From Clostridiales bacterium (lineage in GTDB: Bacteria > Bacillota_A > Clostridia > Oscillospirales > Acutalibacteraceae), in contig VSOH01000036.1 in NCBI GenBank assembly GCA_009774735.1, positions 1-11,281 on the forward strand: 11,281 nt of DNA. The letters are read 5' to 3'. The position numbers were made by a program, and so were the translations under genes. How positions within the stretch are numbered: the stretch's first letter is position 1; the number at the start of each line of letters is the position of its first letter. This document shows, piece after piece, positions 4,343-11,281 of the stretch. Below the pieces are notes generated by a model. The model did not search any database. It saw only the letters and a program-made list of their open reading frames with translations, and had not been told where the DNA came from.

Positions 4343-6544
4343 ATGAAAATTATTAAGAGAAACGGATCTGAAGCAGATTTTGATATAAATAAAATTATAG
4401 TAGCCGTATCAAAGGCGAATGCTGCCTGCAAGAAGGAAGAGCTTTCACAAAGCCAGATTCATGAAATTGCTGAATATGTGGAATTTAAAACACTTAAGGC
4501 GAACAGAGCATTTTCTGTTGAGGAAATTCAGGATATAGTTGAAAATCAGATTATGGCACAGGGTGCTTTTGAGGTTGCAAGGCTTTATGTAAAGTACCGC
4601 TATAACCGCTCACTTATCCGAAAGGCAAATACTACAGATAATCAGATTTTGTCACTGATTGAGTGTAATAATGAAGAGGTTAAGCAGGAAAATTCAAACA
4701 AAAATCCCACCGTCAATTCAGTTCAGCGTGACTATATGGCCGGTGAGGTGTCAAAGGATATTACAAAAAGAATTCTTTTGCCCCAGGATATTGTTGATGC
4801 GCATGAGCAGGGTATAATTCATTTTCACGATGCTGATTATTTTGCACAGCATATGCATAACTGTGACCTTGTTAATCTTGAGGATATGCTTCAGAACGGC
4901 ACTGTTATCAGTGAAACTATGATTGAAAAGCCGCATTCATTCTCAACTGCCTGCAACATTGCAACACAGATTATTGCGCAGGTTGCTTCAAGTCAGTACG
5001 GCGGTCAGTCTATTTCACTGTCACATCTTGCACCATTCGTTCAGGTAAGCCGTGAAAAGATTAAGAGAGAGGTTATTGCTGAAACTGCTGAATTTGGAGT
5101 GGAAATGAACGAGGAGCAGATTAACGGACTTACGGAAAAAAGAGTACGTGAAGAGGTTGCCCGTGGTGTACAGACTATTCAGTATCAGGTTGTAACGCTG
5201 CTTACAACCAACGGACAGGCTCCTTTTGTTACCGTGTTTATGTATCTTAACGAGGCGAATAACGAGCAGGAGAAAAAGGACCTTGCTCTTATTATTGAGG
5301 AAACTCTCAAGCAGAGAATACAGGGTGTTAAAAATGAAAGCGGGGAGTGGATTACTCCTGCATTCCCGAAGCTTATTTATGTGCTTGAGGAGGATAATAT
5401 TAAAGAGGATTCACAGTTCTATTATCTTACAGAGCTGGCAGCAAGATGTACTGCAAAGCGTATGGTGCCTGACTATATCAGTGAAAAGGTTATGCTTGAT
5501 TTAAAGGGTGATGTTTACACCTGTATGGGCTGCCGTTCATTCCTTACACCTGACAGATTTACTGAAAACGGGGTTGGAAATATTGCGAATGCCAAGAACT
5601 ATGTTGAAGGTAAAAAGAAATATTACGGTCGTTTCAATCAGGGTGTTGTAACACTTAACCTTGTTGACATCGCCTGCTCATCGGGCGGTGATATGACCAA
5701 GTTCTGGAAGATATTTGATGAGCGTCTTGACCTTTGCCACAGGGCACTCCAGTGCCGTCATAACAGACTTATGGGCACAATGAGTGATGCTGCACCGATT
5801 TTGTGGCAGCATGGTGCACTTGCAAGACTCAAAAAGGGTGAAACCATTGACAGACTGCTCTTTGACGGTTATTCAACCATTTCACTTGGCTATGCAGGTC
5901 TTTATGAATGTACAAAGTATATGACGGGCAAGTCACATACTGATTCTGATGGCGGTAAGCCGTTTGCTCTTTCAGTTATGCAGTATATGAATGATGCTTG
6001 TAACAAGTGGAAGAAAGAGGAAAATATTGATTACAGTATTTACGGTACTCCTCTTGAGTCAACAACTTATAAATTTGCAAAGCAGCTTCAGAAGAGATTT
6101 GGTATCATTCCCGGTGTAACTGACAGAAACTACATTACAAACTCATATCATGTTCATGTGGCTGAGGAGATTGATGCTTTCACCAAGCTTAAGTTTGAGA
6201 GTGAGTTCCAGGCTCTTTCACCCGGCGGTGCAATTTCTTATGTTGAGGTGCCGAATATGCAGGATAATATCCCTGCAGTGCTTCAGGTTATGAGATTTAT
6301 CTATGATAATATTATGTATGCCGAGCTTAACACCAAGAGCGATTACTGTCAGTGCTGCGGCTATGACGGCGAGATTAAAATTGTTGAAAACGGTGACGGC
6401 AAGCTTGTGTGGAGATGTCCTAAGTGCGGCAATGAGGATCAGGATAAAATGAATGTTGCACGCAGAACCTGCGGTTATATCGGCACGCAGTTCTGGAATC
6501 AGGGAAGAACTCAGGAAATTAAGGAAAGAGTTCTGCACTTATAA
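4343..6544 (+). CDS. nrdD: Anaerobic ribonucleoside-triphosphate reductase, class III
   Basis: A full-length 733-residue glycyl-radical enzyme that reduces ribonucleoside triphosphates to dNTPs without oxygen. Residues about 1-90 form an ATP-cone, the allosteric activity domain. The ten-stranded barrel follows, with Cys174 in H-N-C-D-L and Cys397 in C-M-G-C-R-S-F-L, the expected thiyl-radical cysteine. A zinc ribbon near the end uses Cys669, Cys672, Cys692 and Cys695. The glycyl-radical loop is R-R-T-C-G-Y-I-G (707-714), with Gly711 the probable radical site. All elements needed for activity are present. Its activase NrdG follows, separated by a hairpin. The ATG at 4343 has only a weak GGGG ribosome binding site, but the N-terminus M-K-I-I-K-R-N-G is standard. 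Regulation probably involves NrdR and dNTP/ATP levels. An oxygen-independent life is implied. Confidence 0.98.
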   Translation: MKIIKRNGSEADFDINKIIVAVSKANAACKKEELSQSQIHEIAEYVEFKTLKANRAFSVEEIQDIVENQIMAQGAFEVARLYVKYRYNRSLIRKANTTDNQILSLIECNNEEVKQENSNKNPTVNSVQRDYMAGEVSKDITKRILLPQDIVDAHEQGIIHFHDADYFAQHMHNCDLVNLEDMLQNGTVISETMIEKPHSFSTACNIATQIIAQVASSQYGGQSISLSHLAPFVQVSREKIKREVIAETAEFGVEMNEEQINGLTEKRVREEVARGVQTIQYQVVTLLTTNGQAPFVTVFMYLNEANNEQEKKDLALIIEETLKQRIQGVKNESGEWITPAFPKLIYVLEEDNIKEDSQFYYLTELAARCTAKRMVPDYISEKVMLDLKGDVYTCMGCRSFLTPDRFTENGVGNIANAKNYVEGKKKYYGRFNQGVVTLNLVDIACSSGGDMTKFWKIFDERLDLCHRALQCRHNRLMGTMSDAAPILWQHGALARLKKGETIDRLLFDGYSTISLGYAGLYECTKYMTGKSHTDSDGGKPFALSVMQYMNDACNKWKKEENIDYSIYGTPLESTTYKFAKQLQKRFGIIPGVTDRNYITNSYHVHVAEEIDAFTKLKFESEFQALSPGGAISYVEVPNMQDNIPAVLQVMRFIYDNIMYAELNTKSDYCQCCGYDGEIKIVENGDGKLVWRCPKCGNEDQDKMNVARRTCGYIGTQFWNQGRTQEIKERVLHL

Positions 6545-6551
6545 AATGAAA

Positions 6552-6581
6552 AATAGGCTGTCTGATTAAAGACAGCCTATT
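6552..6581. other. Perfect 12-bp hairpin between nrdD and nrdG
   Basis: AATAGGCTGTCT (6552-6563) and AGACAGCCTATT (6570-6581) pair perfectly around GATTAA. On the plus strand no U-tract follows (TTGCC), so this is not a standard terminator and nrdG can be co-transcribed. On the minus strand the stem is followed by TTTTT, giving a good antisense terminator. It may protect the nrdD mRNA end or set the nrdD:nrdG ratio. Confidence 0.75.
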
Positions 6582-6611
6582 GCCATATAGTTGTAAAATA
6601 TGAGGTGGAAT

Positions 6612-7136
6612 ATGAACTACGGTGAAATCAAAAAAAATGATATTTCAAACGGAATAGGTGTTCGTACATCGCTTTTTGTGTCAGGCTGCAGACATCACTG
6701 CAAGGACTGTTTTAATGCACAGACTTGGGATTTTGGGTTTGGGGAGGCGTTTACCGAACAGACAATGATGGAAATACTTGAGTCATGTGAGCCTGATTGG
6801 ATAAATGGTCTTTCTCTTTTGGGCGGTGAGCCCTTTGAGCCTGAAAATCAAAGAGTGCTCCTGCCGTTTCTTGTAATGTTTAAGGAAAAATTCCCCGATA
6901 AGGATATATGGTGTTACTCGGGCTTTACCTTTGAAGAAATAACAGGAAGAGCGAAAAGCAGGGCAAAAACCGATGTGTCTGCAGAAATGCTGTCGCTGAT
7001 TGATGTTCTTGTTGACGGACGCTTTGAGGAAAGTAAAAAGGATATTTCACTCAAATTCCGCGGCTCGTCAAATCAGCGTATCATTGATGTTCAAAAAACC
7101 TTATCAGAAAAAAGAATAGTCCTTTATATGGAATAA
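6612..7136 (+). CDS. nrdG: Anaerobic ribonucleotide reductase activase, radical SAM
   Basis: A 174-residue radical-SAM protein that uses a [4Fe-4S] cluster and S-adenosylmethionine to install the glycyl radical on NrdD. The start M-N-Y-G-E-I-K-K-N-D-I-S-N-G-I-G is standard for the family. The cluster motif is C-R-H-H-C-K-D-C (Cys26, Cys30, Cys33), followed by F-N-A-Q-T-W-D-F. G-G-E-P at 71-74 is the SAM-binding motif. Length is normal. I chose the ATG at 6612: GAGG at 6602-6605 is its ribosome binding site, and the in-frame ATG at 6600 overlaps that site and adds four atypical residues. It follows nrdD by 67 bases with a hairpin between, and no separate promoter was seen, so co-transcription is likely. 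A strong terminator follows. Confidence 0.96.
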   Translation: MNYGEIKKNDISNGIGVRTSLFVSGCRHHCKDCFNAQTWDFGFGEAFTEQTMMEILESCEPDWINGLSLLGGEPFEPENQRVLLPFLVMFKEKFPDKDIWCYSGFTFEEITGRAKSRAKTDVSAEMLSLIDVLVDGRFEESKKDISLKFRGSSNQRIIDVQKTLSEKRIVLYME

Positions 7137-7140
7137 TTTT

Positions 7141-7179
7141 ATCAGCAGTAAATTTTTTTGATTTACTGCTGATTTTTTT
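7141..7179 (+). terminator. Strong rho-independent terminator after nrdG
   Basis: ATCAGCAGTAAAT (7141-7153) and ATTTACTGCTGAT (7161-7173) form a perfect 13-bp stem with a seven-base loop, followed by seven T (7173-7179). It ends the nrd operon four bases after the nrdG stop and insulates the RHS gene. Confidence 0.95.
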
Positions 7180-7186
7180 GTTACTT

Positions 7187-7215
7187 TTTTCAAAAATCCA
7201 CACTATATATATAAC
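7187..7215 (+). promoter_or_regulatory. Possible promoter of the RHS gene
   Basis: TTTTCA (7187-7192), a 17-base spacer and TATAAC (7210-7215) are the best pairing found between the nrd terminator and the RHS start. Several overlapping TATATA hexamers nearby make the exact -10 uncertain. A promoter must lie here, because the terminator blocks read-through. Confidence 0.3.
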
Positions 7216-7259
7216 GCAATAAGTTGTGTTTTAATTTATATTGTTAGGAGGTATAAAAA

Positions 7260-10200
7260 ATGAAAGAAAATTATTATGAAAACAAAGTGTCCCAAACAAA
7301 ACTCTGGAAAAAGCTGTTGAGCATTTTCCTTGCGGTGCTGATGGGTTTTTCAACCTTTATGACAATGACATTCGGTAATCTGTTTTTGTCGGATTACGTC
7401 GATTTTATGTCATTAATTAAGGCAGAAGCCGCAATATCACCGGTGCCGCTTTTTTACAGATACGGCGAGCTTGTAGGTCTTTATAAGCTTGACTACACAA
7501 ACAATACGGCAATACAGTACAAAATAGGTGAGGATGGTGACTGGACTGATTATGCAGTACCCTTTTCAATTCCCGCCTTTCAGACTACAAAGGTCTATGC
7601 CCGTATCGGTGAAAATGGCAGGATAACTTATCTGAATCTGTCAACAACAAATGAAGCTATCGGAGTATATACAGAAGGAAATACTGACTTTGAATTCTCC
7701 TATAACAATATTGATTTCGGTTATACAAGAATTTATAACAGTGCTGACAAAGACTGGTTTGAGTCTATCCACAGTAAGGTGCTTGTTACAAACAGCCGTC
7801 TTGAGGTGCAGCTTCCCGACAGCTCAAAGTATCCTATGATACGAAAAGATGCTGACACATATGTTGATGAGCTTAATGGATATGTGCTCACGAAAACAGA
7901 TAAGAATTATATCTTTGATACCGGTGCTTATAAGTATTATTTTGAAATCAAAGCACTCCAAAGCATCGCATATCTCAGTGCAATTGAGGATTATTCAGGC
8001 AACAGGTTAAACCTGAGCAGAACAACCAATACAGAGGAGATTTCTATTTCCGACGGTGCAGGTCGTTCCTTTGCCTTGTCGGATTACAGAGGGATTGAAG
8101 CACCTGACGGCAGCGGAGTAAAGTATTACAGCGTTAAGGAAATAACTGACCCAAATGGTAATAAGCTTGAATATACAACAAAGCTTGGCAGATATATTAA
8201 GGTAACCGATCAGGCAGGGGTTACTCTCGGTCAGTATGAATACACAAGCAATACAACCGACTATACCCTTATCAGAAGTATGGACAAATCCATAAGCTAC
8301 TATGATAACGGCAGGGTTAAGCGTGTTACATATGATAACGGCTCATATATTACATATAATTATGACGATGCGCATATGACCTATACCACCTTGACCTCAG
8401 GCGGCGAAGCTACTAAAACTGTATATAATGATGCTTTTCTGCCTGTAGAGTATACCGATGAGTATGGTCAGATAACAGCATATACATATGACATCCAATG
8501 GCGTGTTGTTACTGAAACCACGGACGGCACAACCACAACCTATACATATGATGATATGGGCAATGTTCTCTCATCTGTCACAGAAGATGCCGAGGATAAT
8601 TCATATTATACATATGATGAAAAGGGCAATGTAATCCGAGAGCAGAATGGTGACAGCTACACCTATTATACATATGATGATAATAACTATATTCTTGTCA
8701 GTGCCGCACTTAAGGAGGATTATGATGGAGAAATTCCAAATATTTACAATCCTGACTTGACTTGCTTTGATAAAACAGAGTATACTTATGATAGCAATGG
8801 ACGTGTTGTTGAGGAAAACAGCAGCGACGGCTATGCATATAAATATGAATATGATACCAGCGGTAATGTTACGAAGGAAACATCTGTTATTACGGAGAAC
8901 AGCAAAACCACAACAACTGTTACTTCATATACATATGATACCTTAGGCAATGTTCTCACCACAGCCTGTGAAAGTGATACGGCATCCTATGTTTATGATA
9001 ATGCAGGCAGAACGCTCCTTGCCAAAGAGGGTGACAGTGTTACCCGAACACTTTACGATGACCTTGGCAGAGTGGTGCAGGAAATCAGTGCAGAGGATTA
9101 TGACAGCACAAAGGACGGATTGCCTGCGGAAAATACTTATTCAGACCCGACGGCAGGTCAGACCTATGTTTATGCCGAAAACGGCAATCTTGCAAGCGAA
9201 ACAAACCGCCTTGGTGTAACGACAAATTATCAGTATAATGACGTTGGTGCAAAAATCAAAGAAAGCTTTGATATTTACGAGTTCAATTATACTGATGACG
9301 GTAATCCGCTGAATGTAAAAATCGGCGGAGCTGAAACCATTTCATATACCTATGATGACAGCGGTAACCTTGTGTCAGAAAATTACGCAAACGGCAGTAA
9401 AATCCGATATGAGTATAACGACGACGGCTATGTAACCGCACAATACAGAGATAACAGTACCTCACCATATGTAACCTTTGCATATAATACAGAGGGTGAG
9501 CTGACACAGAAAATTAATTATGACAGTGACCTCAGATACACCTATGGTGAAAATGGCAGCTTTGAGGTTTACCGGATGTCGGACAATACCCTTGTTCAGT
9601 CATACAGTGAAACTGTAACCGAAGCGGATGAAGAGCAGGGTATTGAAGCACAGACGGATATTATCGGTACGAATTTCGGAACAAATTATCATATTGTTTC
9701 AAAGGAAAACAGCATAGTTTATTTGCGTGATAATGGCAGTGCAGGTGTAAATTATACTGCTACTACAGATGAAAACGGAAAGCTTATATCCGATGTGTCA
9801 CAAAATGGTCCAAGAAAATTGATTAAATCAACATATAAGTATGATGATTTTGACAATGTAACTGAAAAAAATATAACAACCGTAACTGCCGAAACAGCAA
9901 TCGTCAATGAGTATGATGAACAGGGCAGAATAACAGGTACAGGCTATGGCTCAGCCTCACAGCGTTTTACCTATGATGATAACAGTCAGCTGATAAGTGT
10001 TAAAAACGGTTTTGGCGTATATCAATCCGATTATACTTATGACAGCAGAGGTAATGTAACCCTGCGTGAAACCTATGACCGTAACGGGGATTCACAAGGA
10101 ACAACAACCTTTACCTATTCTGACAGCGGTTGGAAAGACCTGCTCATAAAGGTTAATGATGATTCTTTAACTTATGATGCTAACGGTAATGTGCTGACCT

Positions 10201-11281
10201 ATGGTGACAGAGCGTTTAGCTGGAACACCGGCAGACATCTTGAAAGTATAACAGACGGTGAAAATGAATATACTTATACATATGACGAAAACGGCATAAG
10301 AACATCAAAGACAGTCAATGGATTAACAACATACTATAATACAATGGACGGTGTAATTTTGTCCCAGACAGACGGCACCAACACAATGCATTTTCAGTAT
10401 GACCCTGACGGTGTGCCGCTTGGCTTGAATTATAACGGCAAGCAGTATTTATATATGACCAATCAGCAAGGTGATGTTGCCAGTATTGTAAACAGCGGCG
10501 GTAAAGAGGTTGTGCAGTATGAGTATGACGAGTGGGGCAATACAGTTGTTGTTACATTGCTCAACAATACCGATGAGGAAAGAGAACTTGCTGAGGCAAA
10601 CCCGCTCCGCTACCGTGGTTATTATCTGGACAGCGAAACAGGTTACTATTATCTCCAATCCCGTTATTATGACCCATCAATCTGCCGTTTTATCAATGCG
10701 GATATACCCAATATTGCACAGCAGTATAAATTTGATGTTAACGGACTGAACATATTTGCTTATTGCTGTAACAATCCAATTAATGATGTGGATTATGACG
10801 GCTATTACAGTGCAAGCAAAGCAAAAGCATATGCTGAAAAATGGTGGAACAGAAAAAATGGTATCAATCCGAAATACGGACAAAACAGTAGCGGAGATTG
10901 TACAAATTTTGTTTCAGCATGCCTTTATGCGGGTGGATTAAGTAAAATGACTGGCTATGGACGTAGTGGATGGCATTGTGTATGCAGAAATACCAGGGAT
11001 GCATATAATCGTAGAACAGTTTATTATGATAGGTCACATGCTTGGGCAGCTGCACAGAATTTATATGATTGGCTAAGAGATAAGCACTATATTAATACCA
11101 TTTATACAATAAGAAGAAAAAGTGATGTCGATTGGGTTGGCAAACAAATATACAAAAAACCATATTGTTGTGCAGTTTTGTTTTTTGATTGGAATAACCC
11201 TAAAGAACCAAAGGGAATAAATCATGCAGCATTAAGCGGTCAAATTATTAATAGTACAAAATATTATGATATGTATTACTA
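7260..11281 (+). CDS. Secreted RHS/YD-repeat polymorphic toxin with Amidase_6-like C-terminus (partial)
   Basis: Open from ATG 7260 to the right edge, 1340 residues visible. A perfect AGGAGG (7246-7251) sets the start. Residues 1-58 look like a long signal peptide: basic K-L-W-K-K, a hydrophobic stretch at about 19-43, and A-E-A-A as a likely cleavage region. Residues 60-345 form an unrecognised N-terminal region. YD repeats (x-Y-x-Y-D-x-x-G-N/R-V) fill about 347-1100 and would build the hollow RHS shell. The RHS core motif starts at 1114 (N-P-L-R-Y-R-G-Y-Y-L-D) and ends near D-V-D-Y-D-G at 1176-1181. The remaining 159 residues resemble the putative amidase domain Amidase_6: A-Y-A-E-K-W-W-N, then S-G-D-C-T-N-F-V-S-A-C-L-Y-A-G-G with Cys1214 as candidate nucleophile, S-H-A-W, and I-N-H-A-A-L with His1322. 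No PAAR, VgrG or wall-anchor domain is seen. Role in killing competitors is inferred from the architecture. Confidence 0.88.
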   Translation, partial: MKENYYENKVSQTKLWKKLLSIFLAVLMGFSTFMTMTFGNLFLSDYVDFMSLIKAEAAISPVPLFYRYGELVGLYKLDYTNNTAIQYKIGEDGDWTDYAVPFSIPAFQTTKVYARIGENGRITYLNLSTTNEAIGVYTEGNTDFEFSYNNIDFGYTRIYNSADKDWFESIHSKVLVTNSRLEVQLPDSSKYPMIRKDADTYVDELNGYVLTKTDKNYIFDTGAYKYYFEIKALQSIAYLSAIEDYSGNRLNLSRTTNTEEISISDGAGRSFALSDYRGIEAPDGSGVKYYSVKEITDPNGNKLEYTTKLGRYIKVTDQAGVTLGQYEYTSNTTDYTLIRSMDKSISYYDNGRVKRVTYDNGSYITYNYDDAHMTYTTLTSGGEATKTVYNDAFLPVEYTDEYGQITAYTYDIQWRVVTETTDGTTTTYTYDDMGNVLSSVTEDAEDNSYYTYDEKGNVIREQNGDSYTYYTYDDNNYILVSAALKEDYDGEIPNIYNPDLTCFDKTEYTYDSNGRVVEENSSDGYAYKYEYDTSGNVTKETSVITENSKTTTTVTSYTYDTLGNVLTTACESDTASYVYDNAGRTLLAKEGDSVTRTLYDDLGRVVQEISAEDYDSTKDGLPAENTYSDPTAGQTYVYAENGNLASETNRLGVTTNYQYNDVGAKIKESFDIYEFNYTDDGNPLNVKIGGAETISYTYDDSGNLVSENYANGSKIRYEYNDDGYVTAQYRDNSTSPYVTFAYNTEGELTQKINYDSDLRYTYGENGSFEVYRMSDNTLVQSYSETVTEADEEQGIEAQTDIIGTNFGTNYHIVSKENSIVYLRDNGSAGVNYTATTDENGKLISDVSQNGPRKLIKSTYKYDDFDNVTEKNITTVTAETAIVNEYDEQGRITGTGYGSASQRFTYDDNSQLISVKNGFGVYQSDYTYDSRGNVTLRETYDRNGDSQGTTTFTYSDSGWKDLLIKVNDDSLTYDANGNVLTYGDRAFSWNTGRHLESITDGENEYTYTYDENGIRTSKTVNGLTTYYNTMDGVILSQTDGTNTMHFQYDPDGVPLGLNYNGKQYLYMTNQQGDVASIVNSGGKEVVQYEYDEWGNTVVVTLLNNTDEERELAEANPLRYRGYYLDSETGYYYLQSRYYDPSICRFINADIPNIAQQYKFDVNGLNIFAYCCNNPINDVDYDGYYSASKAKAYAEKWWNRKNGINPKYGQNSSGDCTNFVSACLYAGGLSKMTGYGRSGWHCVCRNTRDAYNRRTVYYDRSHAWAAAQNLYDWLRDKHYINTIYTIRRKSDVDWVGKQIYKKPYCCAVLFFDWNNPKEPKGINHAALSGQIINSTKYYDMYY
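8298..10554 (+). repeat. Degenerate YD-repeat coding array in the RHS gene
   Basis: Protein-level tandem repeats of the Y-T-Y-D-x-x-G-N-V type, irregularly spaced and diverged at DNA level. The 10-mer TATACATATG, always in frame as Y-T-Y followed by Asp, recurs at 8481, 8541, 8607, 8667, 8928 and 10275. It could serve as a short homology patch for recombination. Confidence 0.8.

Noticed and set aside
6218..6538. Minus-strand open frame of 106 codons opposite the end of nrdD.
   Set aside because: It is antisense to the conserved zinc-ribbon and glycyl-radical region of nrdD, with a low-complexity hydrophobic translation and no start signals.
6582..6611. TTGCCA near 6580 considered as the -35 of a separate nrdG promoter.
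   Set aside because: At 17 bases spacing the -10 position falls in the ribosome binding site and shows no TATAAT-like hexamer.
7200..7229. Two overlapping NrdR-box-like 16-mers (7200-7215 and 7214-7229) upstream of the RHS gene.
   Set aside because: They match the consensus at 12 and 13 of 16 positions, but each breaks a strongly conserved base. Their spacing is not the usual one, the DNA is TA-rich promoter sequence, and an RHS toxin is not an expected NrdR target.
8950..9219. 89-codon open frame within the RHS repeats.
   Set aside because: A shadow of the YD-repeat coding frame, without start signals or a recognisable protein.
8298..10554. Recurrent short repeats that could suggest a CRISPR array or satellite.
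   Set aside because: The repeats are in frame, diverged, irregularly spaced and encode YD motifs inside one continuous reading frame.
10510..10749. Out-of-frame open frame inside the RHS core, considered as a nested immunity gene.
   Set aside because: No ribosome binding site, composition follows the RHS codons in a shifted frame, and RHS immunity genes normally lie after the toxin gene.

Overview
ORGANISM. The window looks like chromosome from an anaerobic, low-GC Gram-positive bacterium, most likely a gut clostridium of the Ruminococcaceae/Oscillospiraceae kind. The grounds are AT-rich intergenic DNA, strong purine-rich ribosome binding sites, TTGACA/TATAAT-type promoters, intrinsic terminators, an oxygen-sensitive class III ribonucleotide reductase with its activase, a TagD-type cytidylyltransferase (Gram-positive wall polymers), and cytoplasmic glycosidases. 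The assignment is inferred from gene content and not proven. LAYOUT. (1) 1-2353: a divergent glycosidase pair. A GH20 beta-N-acetylhexosaminidase runs leftward off the window edge, and a complete GH36 alpha-galactosidase runs rightward. The 99-bp gap appears to hold two back-to-back promoters sharing one palindromic -35 hexamer. (2) 2363-3567: an Rrf2/IscR-type regulator with a four-cysteine cluster, preceded by an extended -10 promoter overlapped by a perfect inverted repeat (a likely autoregulatory operator). One base after its stop lies tcdA, for the tRNA t6A37-cyclising dehydratase. (3) 3618-4094: a stand-alone tagD-like glycerol-3-phosphate cytidylyltransferase closed by a clear terminator. 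(4) 4095-7179: a 248-bp regulatory leader, then nrdD and nrdG, the anaerobic dNTP-synthesis pair. A 12-bp perfect hairpin without a U-tract lies between them and a strong terminator follows nrdG. (5) 7180-11281 (open on the right): a very large secreted RHS/YD-repeat protein. It has an N-terminal signal peptide, hundreds of residues of YD repeats, an RHS core motif, and a C-terminal tip resembling the papain-like putative amidase family Amidase_6, with Cys1214 and His1322 as candidate catalytic residues. HOW THE GENES FIT TOGETHER. Blocks 2-4 are housekeeping functions (Fe-S/redox sensing, tRNA modification, wall precursor, anaerobic DNA precursor supply). Block 1 is intracellular oligosaccharide use: HexNAc and alpha-Gal removal from imported glycans. 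Block 5 is the accessory element and the most interesting part. It looks like a polymorphic toxin with a probable peptidoglycan- or peptide-cleaving warhead. Any immunity gene would lie beyond the right edge. No RNA genes, CRISPR arrays or insertion sequences were seen.
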